Below are positions 60,847 to 64,000 of a stretch of DNA of 64,000 nt, piece after piece. Both the position numbers and the translations under genes were made by a program. The DNA is from Rhodococcus sp. ARC_M6 (lineage in GTDB: Bacteria; Actinomycetota; Actinomycetes; Mycobacteriales; Mycobacteriaceae): positions 1-64,000 of the forward strand of contig NZ_JALGQH010000027.1 of the NCBI RefSeq assembly GCF_022810305.1, in the 5' to 3' direction. Numbering within the stretch: the stretch's first letter is position 1; every line of letters starts with the position of its first letter. Under the pieces are notes generated by a model, which saw only the letters and a program-made list of their open reading frames with translations, ran no database searches and was not told where the DNA came from.

Positions 60847-61902
60847 GATGACGTCGTCGATCAGGGCAAGCCGCTGATCGAACGGCAGGAATGCTGATTT
60901 CATGGCGTTGATCGTGAAACGCTCGAGGTCGACCCAGCCGTAACCGAAGGTGTCCACCAACGCCGCCATTTCCCGGCTCATGCTGGTATCGCTCATGAGT
61001 CGGTTGTCGGTGTTGACGGTGACGCGGAAGCGTAAGTCGGCCAACAGCCCGAACGGATGGTCGGCCAACGCTGCGACCACTCCGGTCTGAACATTGGACG
61101 TCGGGCACAATTCCAACGGAATTCGCATGTCGCGCACGTAGTTCGCGAGCCTACCGAGTTTGTGGTTTCCGTCGTCTGACGCAGAAACATCGTCGACGAT
61201 CCGCACTCCGTGTCCCAGTCTGTCGGCGCCACAAAATGCGATGGCCTCGTGAATCGACGGCAACCCGAAGGCTTCACCGGCATGGATCGTGAAGTGGGCG
61301 TTGGCATCACGCATGTACTCGAAGGCGTCGAGGTGTCGGCTCGGCGGATTCCCGGCTTCCGCGCCGGCAATGTCGAATCCCACCACACCGCGGTCCCGGA
61401 ACCGCACGGCAAGTTCGGCGATTTCCCGTGAGCGTGCCGCGTGACGCATCGCAGTCAGCAGACACCCGATCCGGATCTCCCGGCCCACCGCGCGGGCAGC
61501 GGACTCCCCGGCCCGGAATCCTTCGAGTACGTGCTCGACCACCTCGTCGAGAGTCAAACCTTGCTCGAGGTGTTGTTCGGGCGCGAATCGCACTTCCGCG
61601 TACACCACGTTGTCATCGGCCAGATCCTCCGCGCACTCCCGTGCCACCCGAGACAAACCTTCGGGTGTCTGCATGACAGCGACGGTGTGCGCAAAAGTTT
61701 CGAGGTACAACTCGAGGGATCCGCTGTCTGCTGCGGTCCTGAACCAGTGTGCGAGTTCCGGAGCAGTGTGGGCGGGAAGATCCTGATATCCGCACTGTTC
61801 CGCAAGTTCCAGAACGGTCTGCGGCCGTAAGCCACCGTCGAGGTGGTCGTGGAGTAGAACTTTGGGCGCCCTACGGATCGAGTCCAACACCGGTGCGTTC
61901 AT
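60817..61902 (-). CDS. add: Adenosine deaminase
   Basis: Hydrolyses adenosine and deoxyadenosine to (deoxy)inosine. A 361-residue metalloenzyme: zinc ligands in LLHDHLDGG, a Glu/His set in [14 protein letters not shown] and RLGHGVRI, and the zinc Asp near [10 protein letters not shown]. It corresponds to Rv3313c. It lies in a leftward salvage unit with deoA and cdd. Confidence 0.93.
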   Translation of the reverse strand: MNAPVLDSIRRAPKVLLHDHLDGGLRPQTVLELAEQCGYQDLPAHTAPELAHWFRTAADSGSLELYLETFAHTVAVMQTPEGLSRVARECAEDLADDNVVYAEVRFAPEQHLEQGLTLDEVVEHVLEGFRAGESAARAVGREIRIGCLLTAMRHAARSREIAELAVRFRDRGVVGFDIAGAEAGNPPSRHLDAFEYMRDANAHFTIHAGEAFGLPSIHEAIAFCGADRLGHGVRIVDDVSASDDGNHKLGRLANYVRDMRIPLELCPTSNVQTGVVAALADHPFGLLADLRFRVTVNTDNRLMSDTSMSREMAALVDTFGYGWVDLERFTINAMKSAFLPFDQRLALIDDVIKPGYAVLIG

Positions 61903-61912
61903 GCGTCATAAG

Positions 61913-63208
61913 CTAACCCGATTCGCCCGATATCCGCTCGATGAGCAAGGGCACCTCAACGAAGTCCTCGGCGCCGCCGACCGCCCAACTTCCGTCCAGG
62001 CTCCGGCGGGCGGCGCCAAAGCGCTCGGGAGTGTCGGTGTGCAGTGTCAGCAGTGGCTGGCCGGCACGTACCCGGTCCCCGGGCTTTGCGTGCATCTGCA
62101 CTCCCGCCCCGGCTTGCACAACCTGGCCCTGGAACTCGCGTCCCGCGCCCAGTTTCCACGCTGCGACACCAACACCCATCGCATCCATTCGGGTGACGAC
62201 ACCGTCACGTTCGGCGGTGATCACCTCGGTGTGTCGGGCCACGGGCAACGTCGCATCCGGATCGCCGCCCTGCGCGGCAATCATGGCGCGCCACCGATCC
62301 ATCGCACTCCCGTCGGCCAATTTCTGCGCGGGGTCGACGTCGTCAATTCCGGCTGCGGACAACATTTCCCGGGCGAGTGCAAGCGTCAGTTCGACGACGT
62401 CGGACGGTCCACCGCCGGCCAGTACCTCCACCGACTCCCGAACTTCGAGCGCATTACCGGCAGTGAGTCCCAGCGGTGTGCCCATTTCGGTGATGCACGC
62501 CGTTGTGCGTACACCGGCGTCGTTGCCCAGTTCGACCATGGTGCGGGCCAACTCTCGCGCGTCGCCGAGTTCCTTCATGTACGCCCCGGACCCGACCTTC
62601 ACATCCAGCACCAGGGCGCCGGTCCCTTCGGCGATCTTCTTGCTCATGATCGAACTCGCGATCAACGGAATGGACTCCACTGATCCGGTCACGTCGCGGA
62701 GAGCATAGAGCTTCTTGTCTGCGGGAGCAAGATTCGCACCGGCAGCACAGATAACGGCCCCGATCTTCGGATCCGACAGAATCTCGACCATCTCGGCCGT
62801 CGACAGGTCTGCGCGCCACCCCGGAATAGCTTCGAGTTTGTCGAGGGTTCCGCCCGCGTGCCCGAGTCCCCGTCCGGACAGTTGCGGCACAGCCAACCCG
62901 CAGGCAGCGACGAGCGGCGCGAGCGGAAGCGTGATCTTGTCCCCCACACCACCGGTGGAATGTTTGTCGACGGTCGGGCAGGGCAAGTCCGAAAAGTCCA
63001 TCGCGGAGCCGGATTCGATCATCGCTCGGGTCCACCGACTGGTCTCCGAACGAGTCATTCCTCGGAAATAGATCGCCATGGCGAGAGCGGACATCTGCTC
63101 ATCCGGGACAACCCCCGCGGTGAACGCCTGCACGACCCAGTCGATCTCCGTGCCCGAGAGTTCCAGCCCGTCACGCTTGGCTCTGATGATGGAGACGGCG
63201 TCAAACAC
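61913..63208 (-). CDS. deoA: Thymidine phosphorylase
   Basis: Cleaves thymidine or deoxyuridine with phosphate. A 431-residue protein with the family signature KHSTGGVGDKITLPLAP, then SGRGLGHAGGTLDKLEAI and the phosphate region DVKVGSGAYMK. Starts at GTG 63208, overlapping cdd by 8 bp. It corresponds to Rv3314c. Confidence 0.94.
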   Translation of the reverse strand: MFDAVSIIRAKRDGLELSGTEIDWVVQAFTAGVVPDEQMSALAMAIYFRGMTRSETSRWTRAMIESGSAMDFSDLPCPTVDKHSTGGVGDKITLPLAPLVAACGLAVPQLSGRGLGHAGGTLDKLEAIPGWRADLSTAEMVEILSDPKIGAVICAAGANLAPADKKLYALRDVTGSVESIPLIASSIMSKKIAEGTGALVLDVKVGSGAYMKELGDARELARTMVELGNDAGVRTTACITEMGTPLGLTAGNALEVRESVEVLAGGGPSDVVELTLALAREMLSAAGIDDVDPAQKLADGSAMDRWRAMIAAQGGDPDATLPVARHTEVITAERDGVVTRMDAMGVGVAAWKLGAGREFQGQVVQAGAGVQMHAKPGDRVRAGQPLLTLHTDTPERFGAARRSLDGSWAVGGAEDFVEVPLLIERISGESG

Positions 63209-63605
63209 GACGAAGCCCTTCTGCTTGTTCGGGTCCGAATGCTTCCGGCAGCAACTCTGCCAACTGCCTCGGCCCTCGAGATGTGTCGACGAGGAGTTCT
63301 CCCCCGCCGTGTTCGAGCAGGAGCTGCCGGCAGCGGCCGCACGGCATCAGAATTGCGCCGTCGGCATCACAACAGGAGAAGGCAATCAACCGTCCACCGC
63401 CGGTCGCGGCTAAGTTACTCACCAGTCCGCATTCCGCACACAGACTCAAACCGTATGAGACATTTTCCACATTGCATCCGGAGACGATTCGACCATCGTC
63501 TACCAGTGCAGCGGCCCCTACCCTAAACCCGGAGTAGGGGGCATAGGCCTGGCGCATCACGTGTCTCGCGTTGTCGCGCAACAACTCCCAGTCGATTTCA
63601 CCCAT
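63201..63605 (-). CDS. cdd: Cytidine deaminase
   Basis: Converts (deoxy)cytidine to (deoxy)uridine. 134 residues from ATG 63605 (MGEIDWELLRDNARHV). Zinc-binding CAECGLVSNL and PCGRCRQLLLEHGG with the catalytic Glu in CAE are intact, as is NVENVSYGLSL. First gene of the cdd-deoA-add unit that salvages pyrimidine and adenine nucleosides. Confidence 0.95.
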   Translation of the reverse strand: MGEIDWELLRDNARHVMRQAYAPYSGFRVGAAALVDDGRIVSGCNVENVSYGLSLCAECGLVSNLAATGGGRLIAFSCCDADGAILMPCGRCRQLLLEHGGGELLVDTSRGPRQLAELLPEAFGPEQAEGLRRV

Positions 63606-63858
63606 GGTTCGTAATACAATCACGTCGACTGAATGGATGCAGAAAGCGGACCGGAACCGCCACAGTGACATTGGAAAGGCAAACCTTACAAAAGGTTGGG
63701 TGCGTGTACGAACCCCACGGCTGATTAGTTCCCCGTTTCACATAGGTTTAGAGTCTGAGTCAAGTCGGTTCAGGACCCCGTCGAGCCCGGGCTGAGTACC
63801 TCGAAGCTCTCTGCAAGCTCGACGCGTCCACCAATGACGTTGGAGGCACAGCACTCGA
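63606..63858. promoter_or_regulatory. Divergent cdd / sdhC control region
   Basis: About 250 bp with no gene. It must hold promoters for the leftward salvage unit and the rightward sdh operon. It contains the inverted repeat AACCTT-acaa-AAGGTT at 63682-63697, a candidate operator. Confidence 0.55.
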
Positions 63859-64000
63859 TGAGTACTACGACTGAAGCCGCTCCTCAGAAGGAGCGCACGA
63901 GGTCGCTTTACCGGGGCGACCCCGGAATGTGGTCCTGGGTTCTACACCGGATCACAGGCGTCGCAACTTTCTTCTTCCTATTCGTACACGTTCTCGATAC
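63859..64000 (+). CDS. sdhC: Succinate dehydrogenase cytochrome b subunit, partial at window end
   Basis: ATG 63859 opens MSTTTEAAPQKERTRSLYR, followed by GDPGMWSWVLHRITGVATFF, which is the typical SdhC N-terminus with the WSxxxHRxTG quinone-site motif. Only about 47 codons are in the window. The position equals Rv3316 (sdhC). Confidence 0.9.

Overview
The window comes from a high-GC actinobacterium of the Rhodococcus / mycolic-acid group. The chromosomal gene order (glpD, glpK, lpdA, a gamma-glutamylcyclotransferase, two M20 amidohydrolases, an enoyl-CoA hydratase-like gene, deoD, pmmB, upp, a long acidic protein, add, deoA, cdd, sdhC) closely follows the Rv3302c-Rv3316 block of Mycobacterium tuberculosis from memory. 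Corynebacteriales-type YbaB and EspC-like type VII secretion genes sit inside the same block.

Layout. Positions 1 to about 17,180 are chromosome: glycerol catabolism (glpD/glpK, divergent), a PLP aminotransferase, a flavin quinone reductase, two peptide/amide hydrolases and purine/pyrimidine salvage (deoD, pmmB, upp). They end in a small type VII-like cluster (EspC-like protein, NlpC/P60 hydrolase, 51-residue membrane protein). Positions of about 17,181 to 58,859 are a complete-looking siphovirus prophage of about 41.7 kb. Positions 58,860 to 64,000 are chromosome again: a small protein, a YbaB-like protein, an acidic protein, add-deoA-cdd nucleoside salvage and the start of the succinate dehydrogenase operon.

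Prophage. The left arm (17.3-21.1 kb) is mostly rightward and looks like cargo or lysogeny genes. It has a gene under a perfect LexA (SOS) box, a 53-codon ORF joined to a two-helix membrane protein, two tandem paralogous small genes, a protein made of four helix-turn-helix modules, and a secreted protein. The late genes run leftward from 51.4 to 21.5 kb: HNH genes, terminase, portal, MuF-like protein, scaffold, decoration, capsid, head-tail connectors, tail tube, frameshifted chaperones, tape measure, tail tip, lysis genes (M23 peptidase, GH19 muralytic enzyme, holin-like proteins), then several receptor-binding or fibre proteins including a polysaccharide deacetylase. The early genes (52.2-55.9 kb, leftward) are small DNA-binding and ParB-like genes. 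A large serine integrase sits at the right edge. An 11-bp direct repeat at the two ends is the best attachment-core candidate.

Oddities that matter most: the large terminase is broken into two ORFs by about 77 bp with stops in two frames; no classical repressor is recognisable; one gene lies antisense inside the late operon; two tail fibres share an N-terminal module but carry unrelated C-termini; and a degenerate ParB-like helix-turn-helix ORF without a good start lies among repeated GGAACTTCC / GGATTCC motifs. I found no tRNA, rRNA or CRISPR array.
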